A stretch of DNA of 64,000 bases from Achromobacter denitrificans NBRC 15125 (lineage in GTDB: Bacteria; Pseudomonadota; Gammaproteobacteria; Burkholderiales; Burkholderiaceae_B): assembly GCF_001571365.1 (NCBI RefSeq), contig NZ_BCTQ01000036.1, forward strand, positions 1-64,000, read 5' to 3'. Below are positions 1 to 12,626 of the stretch, in pieces (position 1 is the stretch's first letter; every line of letters begins with the position of its first letter). The notes under the pieces were generated by a model, which saw only the letters and a program-made list of their open reading frames with translations, searched no databases and had not been told where the DNA came from. The position numbers and the translations under genes were made by a program.

Positions 1-1052
<1,052 letters not shown>

Positions 1053-1095
1053 CTCGGGGGGCAGCAAGCACGCAAAGCGTGCGCAGCGTGGGGGC
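1053..1095 (-). repeat. GC-rich intergenic repeat, copy R1 (truncated by the IS)
   Basis: Read on the minus strand this begins GCCCCCACGC and ends CTTGCTGCCCCCCGAG, matching the copies at 2470-2539, 24139-24275 and 35777-35930. It holds the small palindrome GCACGC-AAA-GCGTGC. The half that normally continues beyond the CCCCCCGAG core is absent; IS110 sequence takes its place. Confidence 0.7.
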
Positions 1096-1096
1096 A

Positions 1097-1129
1097 TAAA
1101 AAACGGGGCACCGATATGCATGGTGCCCC
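1097..1129 (-). terminator. Intrinsic terminator without an annotated gene upstream
   Basis: The arms GGGGCACC (1105-1112) and GGTGCCCC (1122-1129) form a perfect 8-bp stem with a 9-nt loop. On the minus strand the stem is followed by G and a run of six T. The direction is therefore minus. Confidence 0.75.
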
Positions 1130-1290
1130 GCAAACATCCGTCTCATAGGGGAGGGGAAAGAGGAGAAGCCGAGACGGACGACAAGACGGCCAACCGAAGT
1201 TCGCGGTCTACATGAAGTTAGGCGGGGCGAACCGCATTAAGTTTCTGGCGCGGTGCAAAAATCCTCCGCGAATTTGTATCAAATTATGCA
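1097..1290 (-). ncRNA. Candidate small RNA with pyrimidine-rich loop
   Basis: No ORF fits here, yet the minus strand carries a strong intrinsic terminator (1097-1129) that serves no gene. Just upstream, the arms 1138-1144 and 1171-1177 (CCGTCTC/GAGACGG) close a 26-nt loop. On the minus strand that loop is almost entirely C and U (CTTCTCCTCTTTCCCCTCCCC), so it could pair with Shine-Dalgarno sequences. A possible -10 (CATAAT) lies near 1284-1289 on the minus strand without a convincing -35. The 5' end is a guess. A conserved repeat follows the terminator, as after protein genes in this window. Confidence 0.35.
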
Positions 1291-1310
1291 AAGCCTGCTT
1301 TCCAGGCGCG

Positions 1311-1345
1311 CCAGAAAGACCAAGGGCCGCGAAAGCGGCCCTTGG
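1311..1345 (-). terminator. rpoH intrinsic terminator
   Basis: A perfect 11-bp stem with a GAAA loop (arms 1320-1330 and 1335-1345) lies 18 bases past the rpoH stop codon. On the minus strand a T-rich stretch (TCTTTCT) follows it. Confidence 0.85.
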
Positions 1346-1363
1346 TATGGTCGGCGCGGCGTA

Positions 1364-2248
1364 TCAGGCCGCGAGATTGCCCCGCATCTTCTTGAGCGCG
1401 GCAGCCTCGATCTGGCGGATGCGCTCGGCCGACACGCCGAACTCCTGCGCCAGTTCATGCAGCGTGGCGCCGCCGTCATCCTGCAGCCAGCGGGCTTCCA
1501 CGATGCGGCGCGAACGGGGATCCAGCGCTTCCAGCGCATCGCTCAGGCCGCTGCCTTGCAGCTGGTCGCGCGCGGCGCGTTCCAGCACCCGCGTCGGTTC
1601 CTGGCGGCCGTCGTCGGACAGGTAGGCGATGGGCGCGTAGCTATCATCGTCGTCATCCTGGTTTTCCAGCGACATGTCGCGGCCCGACAGGCGGACTTCC
1701 ATTTCGCTCACGTCTTCGCGGCGCACGTTCAGTTCGCGCGCGATGTGCTCGACCTGCTCGGGATCCAGGGTCTGGCCGTCCGGGCGCATGCTGCGCAGAT
1801 TGAAGAACAGCTTGCGCTGGGCCTTGGTGGTTGCCACTTTCACCAGGCGCCAGTTGCGGATGATGTACTCGTGGATTTCCGCCTTGATCCAGTGGACGGC
1901 GAACGACACCAGGCGCACGCCGCGCTCCGGATCGAAACGCTTGACGGCCTTCATCAGGCCGACATTGCCTTCCTGGATGAGGTCGGCGTGGGGCAAACCG
2001 TAGCCCAGGTACTGGCGGGCCACCGATACGACCAGCCGCAGGTGCGACAGGATCAGCTCGCGCGCGGCGCCCAGGTCTTCCTGGTCGCGCAGGCGGCGGC
2101 CAAGCTCGGTTTCACGTTCCGCCGACAGCACCGGCAGGCGGTTCACCGCGGAGATGTATGCGTCGATCGTGCCAAGTGCGCCCGGATTGGCAATGGCCAA
2201 CGCCAGGGCGTTGCCGGAAGTGGCCAACGAGGTACTGGGTTGCTTCAT
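1364..2248 (-). CDS. rpoH: RNA polymerase heat-shock sigma factor RpoH (sigma-32)
   Basis: A 294-residue sigma-70-family factor that directs RNA polymerase to heat-shock promoters. Region 2 is clear: the DLIQEGNVGLMKAVKRFDPERG core binding segment, then VHWIKAEIHEYIIRNW (2.3-2.4). The RpoH box follows as QRKLFFNLR, a signature separating RpoH from RpoD and RpoS. Region 4 ends the protein with the helix-turn-helix TLHELAQEFGVSAERIRQIE. I chose the ATG at 2248, preceded by GGAGA at suitable spacing, over an in-frame start at 2284. A perfect CIRCE operator lies at 2295-2321 between promoter and gene, implying HrcA control on top of any post-transcriptional control. An intrinsic terminator follows. 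Confidence 0.97.
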   Translation of the reverse strand: MKQPSTSLATSGNALALAIANPGALGTIDAYISAVNRLPVLSAERETELGRRLRDQEDLGAARELILSHLRLVVSVARQYLGYGLPHADLIQEGNVGLMKAVKRFDPERGVRLVSFAVHWIKAEIHEYIIRNWRLVKVATTKAQRKLFFNLRSMRPDGQTLDPEQVEHIARELNVRREDVSEMEVRLSGRDMSLENQDDDDDSYAPIAYLSDDGRQEPTRVLERAARDQLQGSGLSDALEALDPRSRRIVEARWLQDDGGATLHELAQEFGVSAERIRQIEAAALKKMRGNLAA

Positions 2249-2294
2249 AGCGGGGGTCTCCGGAAGGCGAAGGGGTAACGACATGGATTCGATG

Positions 2295-2321
2295 TTAGCA
2301 CTCTAGTATTGGGAGTGCTAA
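2295..2321. promoter_or_regulatory. CIRCE operator (HrcA binding site) upstream of rpoH
   Basis: The arms are TTAGCACTC (2295-2303) and GAGTGCTAA (2313-2321) with a 9-nt spacer, an exact match to the CIRCE consensus bound by the repressor HrcA. It lies 46 bases before the rpoH start. A minus-strand -35-like TTGACG (2343-2338) would place a -10 (TAGCAC) inside the operator, so HrcA binding should block initiation. HrcA itself is not in the window. Confidence 0.95.
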
Positions 2322-2469
2322 TTCGACTATTGCGGCGCGTCAAAGTTTCCTTGCGAATATTACGTCCCCGTTTATTTTTCCGACTAGCCCATCCGACGGG
2401 GAGCACGCGCAGCGTAGGGACCCAACCCGCGTCGCACCAACCCTCCACAGCAACGGCCCGCGCCGCCGC

Positions 2470-2539
2470 CGGGCCGCCCCAAGGCGGCGCAGCCCCCCCG
2501 GGGGGCAGCAAGCCCGCGCAGCGGGCGCGGCGTGGGGGC
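2470..2539 (-). repeat. GC-rich intergenic repeat, copy R2
   Basis: Read on the minus strand it starts 4 bases past the stop of the gene at 2544-3233 with GCCCCCACGCC. It continues through CTTGCTGCCCCCC and ends in a GCCTTGGGGCGGCC-like hairpin. Between it and the CIRCE site (2322-2469) I see no gene. Confidence 0.75.
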
Positions 2540-2543
2540 TTTT

Positions 2544-3233
2544 CTACCAGCCCAGGCGCTTCAACCCCTCGGCCGTAGCCTCGCCGTCCGGACGGATGAA
2601 CAGGGCGCCGCGAGGGTCCAGGAAGACCTGGTAGCGGGCGCCGTCGAACAAGGGCATGTAGGCGCCGCTGCCAAATTGGACGTCGACAAAGGGAAACCAG
2701 TTCGGGAAATTCTTTTTCAGGGAACCCAGGTCCGGCGCGGGCCAATCGTCCAGGGCATGGACCGAGCGCGTGGCGGATGCCTCGCGGGCCGCGTCGCTAT
2801 AGCGCCCGGACAGCCGCTCCAGGCGGTACAGGGGCGGCACGCCCGCCATCAGCGCCGGCACCTTCCAGCGCACGACCCGCGCGTCGATCTGCCATTGGTC
2901 CCCGTAGAGCACGTACTGGCGGGTCCCGGTGCCCGGCGCGCTGGCCTCGACCTGGAACTGGCCCTCGGCCTGCTGGCGGACCTCGATCCGGGCGACGGGC
3001 TCGTCGGTCGTCAGGCGGAAGAACTGCACCAGCGACAAGGCGAGCAGCCCCGACACGCATCCCAGCAGCACCAGCATCAGCCCGAACAGGCGCCGCACCG
3101 GCCGGAACTGGAACATCTTGCGGCCCCGCTCGTCGCGCGGACCGCCCCTGCCCAGCAGCATGACGATGCCCGGCAGGAGGACGACGACGGCGCCCAGCAG
3201 TATCCAGACGAAGGGAGCGATTCCGTTGATCAA
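2544..3233 (-). CDS. Membrane protein of unknown function
   Basis: A 229-residue protein I do not recognise. Two hydrophobic segments (about residues 6-28 and 48-70) flank a short basic stretch, suggesting a membrane-anchored protein. The remaining 160 residues form a soluble domain, probably on the outer face, containing QYVLYGDQWQIDARVVRWK and a C-terminal FLDPRGALFIRPDG. The start appears to be TTG at 3233, since AAGGA lies 8-9 bases upstream and no ATG is near. It stands 60 bases downstream of the S-formylglutathione hydrolase gene on the same strand and might be co-transcribed with it. Similar proteins are sometimes labelled transporters, but nothing here supports transport. Confidence 0.75.
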   Translation of the reverse strand: MINGIAPFVWILLGAVVVLLPGIVMLLGRGGPRDERGRKMFQFRPVRRLFGLMLVLLGCVSGLLALSLVQFFRLTTDEPVARIEVRQQAEGQFQVEASAPGTGTRQYVLYGDQWQIDARVVRWKVPALMAGVPPLYRLERLSGRYSDAAREASATRSVHALDDWPAPDLGSLKKNFPNWFPFVDVQFGSGAYMPLFDGARYQVFLDPRGALFIRPDGEATAEGLKRLGW

Positions 3234-3293
3234 GTCAGGCGTTCCTTGTTGAGAACACGCCGCGGGCGGCGGCCCGCCAGTATAGAAGCGGCC

Positions 3294-4160
3294 TCAGGCC
3301 GCCGGTTTTCCAAGCCGCTCGACGTGAAACCGGATGTGATCCTCGATGAAGGTCGAGATGAAGTAGTAACCGTGGTCGTAGCCGCCGTGGCGGCGCAGGG
3401 TCAGCGGCTGCCCGGCTTCGGCGCAGGCGGCCTCGAATACCTCGGGATACAACTGCTCCGCCAGGAACTGGTCCGATTCCCCCTGATCGATCAGGATGCC
3501 GCCGGGGAACGGGCGCTGGGCAAGGCGCATCAGCGCCGACGCATCGTAGGCGGCCCAGTCCTGCTCGTTGCCGCCCAAATAGGCCGTGAAAGCTTTCTTG
3601 CCCCAGGGGCACAGGCTGGGCGCGGCGATCGGCGCGAACGCCGAGACCGAACGGAACTTGCCCGGATTGCGCAGCGCCAGCACCAGCGCGCCATGGCCGC
3701 CCATGGAATGGCCGAAGATGCCCGTGCGCGACGCATCGCCCGGCAGGTCCTCGCCCGTGACGATGCCGTGCAGCTCCTCGGTCACGTAGCTGTACATGCG
3801 GTAGTGGGCGCGCCAATCGGAAGTCGTGGCGTCCACGTAGAAGCCGGCGCCGGTGCCCAGGTCCCAGCTTTCGTCCTCGTTGGGCGCGTTGGCGCCGCGG
3901 GGGCTGGTGTCCGGGGCGACCAGCATGACGCCGAGCTCAGCGGCCAGGCGCTGGGCGCCCGCCTTGATCATGAAGGTTTCTTCCGTGCAGGTCAGCCCCG
4001 CCAGGTAGAACAGTACGGGCACCGGGCCCTGTTCGGCCTGCGGCGGCACGTAGACCGAAAACCGCATGGGCAGGCCGATCTCCGCGGACTCGTGGCGATA
4101 GTAGCGCTGCCAGCCGCCGAAGCAGCGGTGCTGCGAAATGAGTTCCAGGGCCACGGCCAT
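3294..4160 (-). CDS. fghA: S-formylglutathione hydrolase
   Basis: A 288-residue esterase-D-type serine hydrolase. It splits S-formylglutathione to formate and glutathione, the second step of glutathione-dependent formaldehyde detoxification in the cytoplasm. The alpha/beta-hydrolase catalytic set is visible: S152 in GHSMGG, D230 in GESD and H263 in GYDHGYYF. The family segment FYLAGLTCTEETF and PDTSPRG are also present. The length is standard. TGGAGA precedes the ATG at 4160. The usual partner, a class III alcohol dehydrogenase (adhC/frmA), is not adjacent and is absent from the window. It is divergent from the RAYT-like gene at 4394. Confidence 0.95.
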   Translation of the reverse strand: MAVALELISQHRCFGGWQRYYRHESAEIGLPMRFSVYVPPQAEQGPVPVLFYLAGLTCTEETFMIKAGAQRLAAELGVMLVAPDTSPRGANAPNEDESWDLGTGAGFYVDATTSDWRAHYRMYSYVTEELHGIVTGEDLPGDASRTGIFGHSMGGHGALVLALRNPGKFRSVSAFAPIAAPSLCPWGKKAFTAYLGGNEQDWAAYDASALMRLAQRPFPGGILIDQGESDQFLAEQLYPEVFEAACAEAGQPLTLRRHGGYDHGYYFISTFIEDHIRFHVERLGKPAA

Positions 4161-4312
4161 CGTATTCTCCAGTCGTAGGGGTCAAAAAAAACGCCGGTGG
4201 GTTAGGGTATATCCACGGTACGACGTTCCGTCGCCGAATGTTAACCTGCGCGTTATCGGGTACGGACGACGAAAAAAAATGCGATTCCTTGCCCAGATCG
4301 TGATCACGGGAC

Positions 4313-4341
4313 TTGACCAGCGCCTACCGTGGCACTATTTA
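4313..4341 (+). promoter_or_regulatory. Predicted sigma-70 promoter for the RAYT-like gene
   Basis: TTGACC (4313-4318) and TATTTA (4336-4341) are separated by 17 bases; an overlapping TATATA gives an alternative -10. It sits 52 bases before the ATG at 4394. The rest of the 233-base divergent intergenic region (4161-4393) contains two A-runs and no convincing gene. Confidence 0.5.
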
Positions 4342-4393
4342 TATACCGTGAGCGAAGACAAACCGTTCTTCCGGATACGCAAGTCCTGACACT

Positions 4394-5134
4394 ATGGCCC
4401 GTCTGCCCCGTCTGTACGCCCCAGGGCTGCCCCAATTGGTGCAGGCCAACTTCATCCAGCCGCTGGCGGCGCCGTCGCAACCCGCGCCGGCCGATATCCT
4501 GAACCAGCTGGCCACCTGGCTGGGCGAGTCCGCCCAGCGCCACCGCGTCTCGGTCCACGGCTGGCTGCTGGCCAACGACCGCATCCTGCTGCTGGCCACG
4601 CCGGCGGACGAGGAAGGCCTGCCGCGCCTGATGCAGACGCTGGGCCGCAACCTGGCGGCGCGACTGCGCGGCGGCCGGGTCTTCGCCGGCCGCTACCGGT
4701 CCGCCCTGCTGGAACCGGGCGCCTGGGTGCTGCCCGCCCTGGTCTGGCTGGAAACCTACCCCGTGCGCAGCGGCGCCTCCCAGGATCCGGATTCGTGGCC
4801 GTGGTCCTCGGCCGCCAGCCATACCGGCAACACCACCGCGGCCCCGGCGCAATGGCAATCCGACCACGCCGATTACTGGGCTTGCGGCAACACCCCGTTC
4901 GACCGCCAGGCCAATTACCGCAAGCGGCTGCAGGACGGCCTGTCGCGCGAGGAAAGCCAGCGCATCGACCAGGCCGTTTCCGGCCAATGGGCGCTGGGCG
5001 GCCCCAGCTTCATCGCCAGCCTGGCCCACACCGCCAGTCGGCGAGTGGCCCCGGGCCAGCGCGGCCGTCCCCGCAAGAAGCCGGCAGCCCCCGCGCCGGC
5101 CGACGCCGAGCCTTCCTCGACCCCCAACACCTGA
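4394..5134 (+). CDS. REP-associated (RAYT/Y1) transposase-like protein lacking catalytic residues
   Basis: A 246-residue protein with the fold signature of REP-associated tyrosine transposases: MARLPRL-PG at the start, LMQTLGRNLAARL, then FAGRYRSALLEP, WLETYPVRSG and DPDSWPWSSAASH. In active relatives the HUH motif reads NHVHLL and the nucleophilic tyrosine lies in YIELNPVR. Here these read NDRILL (D62 and I64 replace both histidines) and WLETYPVR (W118 replaces the tyrosine), so strand cleavage is not expected. The ORF is intact and has its own promoter-like signals, arguing for a retained DNA-binding or structural role rather than decay. The C-terminal 25 residues are Pro/Ala/Lys rich. A palindromic element lies 160 bases downstream. 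Confidence 0.8.
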   Translation: MARLPRLYAPGLPQLVQANFIQPLAAPSQPAPADILNQLATWLGESAQRHRVSVHGWLLANDRILLLATPADEEGLPRLMQTLGRNLAARLRGGRVFAGRYRSALLEPGAWVLPALVWLETYPVRSGASQDPDSWPWSSAASHTGNTTAAPAQWQSDHADYWACGNTPFDRQANYRKRLQDGLSREESQRIDQAVSGQWALGGPSFIASLAHTASRRVAPGQRGRPRKKPAAPAPADAEPSSTPNT

Positions 5135-5167
5135 GTCCGGCGCCGCCGGCACGCCGCCTCCCTCGTC

Positions 5168-5192
5168 GCCAGGCGCGCCATGCGCGCCTGGC
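5168..5192 (+). terminator. Hairpin after the RAYT-like gene, possible terminator
   Basis: A perfect 11-bp stem (GCCAGGCGCGC/GCGCGCCTGGC) with a 3-nt loop lies 34 bases after the stop codon. Only a weak T stretch follows (GCGTTTGCGTT), so termination may be partial. Confidence 0.5.
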
Positions 5193-5293
5193 GCGTTTGC
5201 GTTCGCATGCGCCCGAGCCATTCTTGCGGGCCGCAGCATAGGCATTCCCGCAACACCCGACCGCCGCTCGGCGCTGGCGGCGGCCCGCCCTTA

Positions 5294-5408
5294 AAAATAG
5301 GGGACACATAAACTCGAAAATAGGGGACTCAGGGCTTCCGACGCACCGCCTCGGTGCACCGCCCCTTGCCGAAGCCCTGGCAGCGCGGCCATTGATACGT
5401 CCCCTTAT
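5294..5408. repeat. Structured palindromic element flanked by AAAATAGGGGAC repeats
   Basis: AAAATAGGGGAC occurs twice in direct orientation (5294-5305 and 5317-5328), and an inverted near-copy GTCCCCTTAT lies at 5399-5408. Between them AGGGCTTC (5331-5338) pairs with GAAGCCCT (5371-5378), enclosing a second hairpin GCACCG-CCT-CGGTGC (5343-5357). The arrangement resembles REP/BIME-type elements mobilised by RAYT proteins. A partial further copy (ATATAGGGAC) follows near 5437. Nothing coding is seen between 5135 and 5542. Confidence 0.65.
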
Positions 5409-5463
5409 AAATCACCTATGAACAGATATTCATAAATATAGGGACAAACCCCATTTATTCCTG

Positions 5464-5492
5464 TTGCACCCTACTGCCTCCGGGGGTATTGT
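5464..5492 (+). promoter_or_regulatory. Predicted gltB promoter
   Basis: TTGCAC (5464-5469), 17 bases, then TATTGT (5487-5492) fits a sigma-70 promoter 50 bases before the gltB start. It lies directly downstream of the palindromic element. Confidence 0.4.
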
Positions 5493-5542
5493 CCGTCTCC
5501 TGCACTGCAACATTACGACGCAGGCCCACTGCGGAGCGCGCC

Positions 5543-10282
<4,740 letters not shown>

Positions 10283-10290
10283 GGGAAATC

Positions 10291-11757
10291 ATGGGAAAGA
10301 TCACCGGATTCATGGAATATCAGCGCCTGCAGGAGGCCTCCGAGGCCCCGCAGAAGCGCCTGAAGAACTGGCGCGAGTTCGTGCTGCACCTGAACGACGA
10401 GCAGGCCAAGCAGCAGGCGGCGCGCTGCATGGACTGCGGCATCCCGTTCTGCAACAACGGCTGCCCCGTCAACAACATCATTCCGGACTGGAATGACCTG
10501 GTCTACAAGCAGGACTGGAAGCGCGCGCTGGAAGTGCTGCACTCCACCAACAACTTCCCGGAGTTCACGGGCCGCATCTGCCCGGCGCCGTGCGAAGCCG
10601 CCTGTACCTTGAACATCAACAGCGACGCCGTGGGCATCAAGTCCATCGAGCACGCCATCATCGACAAGGGCTGGGCCGAAGGCTGGGTCGCGCCGCAAGT
10701 GCCGGCGCGCAAGACCGGCAAGAAGGTCGCGGTAGTGGGCTCCGGCCCCGCCGGCATGGCGTGCGCGCAGCAGCTGGCGCGCGCCGGCCACTCGGTGACG
10801 CTATTCGAAAAGAGCGATCGCATCGGCGGCCTGCTGCGCTACGGCATCCCCGACTTCAAGCTGGAAAAGCACCAGATCGACCGCCGCATCTCGCAGATGG
10901 AAGCCGAAGGCGTGGAATTCGCGCCCTCGACCTACATCGGCAATCCCAGCGACCCCGTGGCCGATGGCCTCACCGTGCGCACGCCGGATTCGCTGCTGGC
11001 CGAGTTCGACGCCGTCGTCATGAGCGGCGGCTCGGAAACGCCGCGCGACCTGCCGGTGCCTGGACGCGAGCTGTCGGGCGTCTACTTCGCCATGGACTTC
11101 CTGCGCCAGCAGAACAAGGCCGTGGCCGGCGACCGCCTCACCAACCAGACGCTCGCCAAGGGCAAGCACGTGGTGGTGATCGGCGGCGGCGACACGGGTT
11201 CCGACTGCGTGGGCACCAGCAACCGCCACGGCGCGGCCTCGGTCACGCAGTTCGAACTGATGCCCCAGCCGCCCGAAAGCGAAAACAAGAGCATGACCTG
11301 GCCGTACTGGCCGCTAAAGATGCGCACCTCGTCCTCGCACGAGGAAGGCTGCGATCGCGACTGGTCCGTGACCACCAAGCTGCTCAAGGGCAGCAACGGC
11401 AAGGTGGAAAAGCTGGTCGGCGCCCGCGTCGAATGGTTCAAGGACGAAGCCACCGGCCAGATGAAGATGCGTGAGGTCGAAGGCTCGGAGTTCGAGATCA
11501 AGGCCGACGTGGTGCTGCTGGCCATGGGCTTCGTGTCGCCCGTGCAGACCGTGCTCGACGCCTTTGGCGTGGACCGCGACGCGCGCGGCAACGTGCGCGC
11601 CAACACCGACGACTACCGCACCAGCGTGGAAAAGGTCTTCACCGCCGGCGACATGCGCCGCGGCCAGTCCCTGGTGGTCTGGGCCATCCGCGAAGGCCGC
11701 CAGTGCGCGCGCGCCGTCGACGCCTACCTGATGGGAAGCAGCGAGCTGCCGCGCTGA
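10291..11757 (+). CDS. gltD: Glutamate synthase (NADPH), small subunit
   Basis: A 488-residue flavoprotein that oxidises NADPH and passes electrons to GltB. The N-terminal cysteine clusters for 4Fe-4S centres are [14 protein letters not shown] and CPAPCEAAC. An FAD-binding GSGPAG motif (about residue 152) and a second dinucleotide motif GGGDTGSDC (about residue 300) follow. The C-terminal [14 protein letters not shown] is typical. The ATG at 10291 has GAGGGA just upstream; the in-frame 10246 start would overlap gltB by 37 bases and is rejected. A strong terminator ends the operon. Confidence 0.98.
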   Translation: MGKITGFMEYQRLQEASEAPQKRLKNWREFVLHLNDEQAKQQAARCMDCGIPFCNNGCPVNNIIPDWNDLVYKQDWKRALEVLHSTNNFPEFTGRICPAPCEAACTLNINSDAVGIKSIEHAIIDKGWAEGWVAPQVPARKTGKKVAVVGSGPAGMACAQQLARAGHSVTLFEKSDRIGGLLRYGIPDFKLEKHQIDRRISQMEAEGVEFAPSTYIGNPSDPVADGLTVRTPDSLLAEFDAVVMSGGSETPRDLPVPGRELSGVYFAMDFLRQQNKAVAGDRLTNQTLAKGKHVVVIGGGDTGSDCVGTSNRHGAASVTQFELMPQPPESENKSMTWPYWPLKMRTSSSHEEGCDRDWSVTTKLLKGSNGKVEKLVGARVEWFKDEATGQMKMREVEGSEFEIKADVVLLAMGFVSPVQTVLDAFGVDRDARGNVRANTDDYRTSVEKVFTAGDMRRGQSLVVWAIREGRQCARAVDAYLMGSSELPR

Positions 11758-11779
11758 TCGCCCGCAACACCCCCGAAAC

Positions 11780-11815
11780 GCCGCCGCGCGCCTATGCGCC
11801 GGCGGCTTTTTTTAT
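11780..11815 (+). terminator. gltBD intrinsic terminator
   Basis: The stem GCCGCCG...CGGCGGC with inner GCGC pairing (11780-11806) is followed by seven T and ATTT. Confidence 0.9.
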
Positions 11816-11873
11816 TTGGGCCGGGCGCGAATGTTGTGACATAACCACTTTTTCATTGCGGTCTTTTCACGAT

Positions 11874-11887
11874 TTGACACATATCAA
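11874..11887. promoter_or_regulatory. FNR/ANR-type box upstream of ompW
   Basis: TTGAC-ACAT-ATCAA matches the FNR consensus TTGAT-N4-ATCAA at nine of ten fixed positions. Its centre is 70 bases before the ompW ATG, so a class II start (centre near -41.5) would fall about 28 bases upstream of the gene. OmpW is FNR-controlled in enterobacteria, which fits. The overlapping TTGACA could also serve as a -35, but no clear -10 follows. Confidence 0.65.
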
Positions 11888-11950
11888 TCGGGGTCCACGG
11901 CAGGTCTGAGAACCTGTCAGCTCAACCCATGGAAAGATCGGAGAAGAGAA

Positions 11951-12589
11951 ATGTTTTCGCTGAACGGGCATATCCGCGCCACCGCCATCGCCGGCCTGAT
12001 CGCCGCCGGCACGCTTGCCGCCCCCGCGCACGCCCACGAAGCGGGTGACGTGCTGTTCAAGGTCGGCGTGACGCAGGTCCGTCCCTCGTCCAACAACGGC
12101 ACCGTGCTCAATGGCAGCGTCGGGCTCGATGTGAACAATAATGTGCGCCCCAGCTTCACCCTGACCTACATGGCCACGCGCAACATCGGCATCGAACTGC
12201 TGGGCGCCTGGCCCTTCCAGCATGACGTCAGCGGCAGCGGCCTGGGCAAGATCGGCTCCACCAAGCAACTGCCCCCGACGCTGAGCCTGCAATGGCACAT
12301 CCTGCCGGACAGCATGATCCAGCCCTACATCGGCGTCGGCATCAACTACACGCACTTCTTCGACACCAAGGCCGAAGGCGCGCTGAAGGGTTCGAACCTG
12401 AAGCTGGGCGATTCCTGGGGCGTTGCGGCGCAACTGGGCGCGGACTTCAAGATCAACGAGCGCTGGTTCATGAACGCCGACATCCGCTACATCGACATCC
12501 GCTCCAAGGTGAAGCTGGACGGCCAGCACATTGGCACCGCGCGCATCGATCCGTGGGTCGCGACGATCGGCGTCGGTTACCGCTTCTAA
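11951..12589 (+). CDS. ompW: OmpW-family outer membrane protein
   Basis: A 212-residue eight-stranded outer-membrane barrel. It has a signal peptide ending APAHA (about residue 28), then alternating strands such as SFTLTYMATRNIGIELLGAWPF and YIGVGINYTHFFD. The protein ends in VGYRF, the terminal-aromatic signature recognised for barrel insertion. OmpW members form narrow hydrophobic channels; the physiological substrate is unknown. GGAGAAGAGAA precedes the ATG. An FNR-type box at 11874-11887 suggests induction at low oxygen. It is a single-gene unit, convergent with the LysR gene at 12627. Confidence 0.95.
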   Translation: MFSLNGHIRATAIAGLIAAGTLAAPAHAHEAGDVLFKVGVTQVRPSSNNGTVLNGSVGLDVNNNVRPSFTLTYMATRNIGIELLGAWPFQHDVSGSGLGKIGSTKQLPPTLSLQWHILPDSMIQPYIGVGINYTHFFDTKAEGALKGSNLKLGDSWGVAAQLGADFKINERWFMNADIRYIDIRSKVKLDGQHIGTARIDPWVATIGVGYRF

Positions 12590-12626
12590 AGCGAAGACGC
12601 AAAGGCGGCGCGTCGGCGCGCCGCTG

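Noticed and set aside
2532-4178. Long plus-strand frame opposite the membrane protein and fghA genes
   Set aside because: Low-complexity shadow; both minus-strand genes have family motifs or clear membrane segments and ribosome sites.
4279-4389. Short 36-codon ORF after an A-run in the fghA/RAYT intergenic region
   Set aside because: It overlaps the predicted promoter of the RAYT-like gene and has no ribosome site or family similarity.
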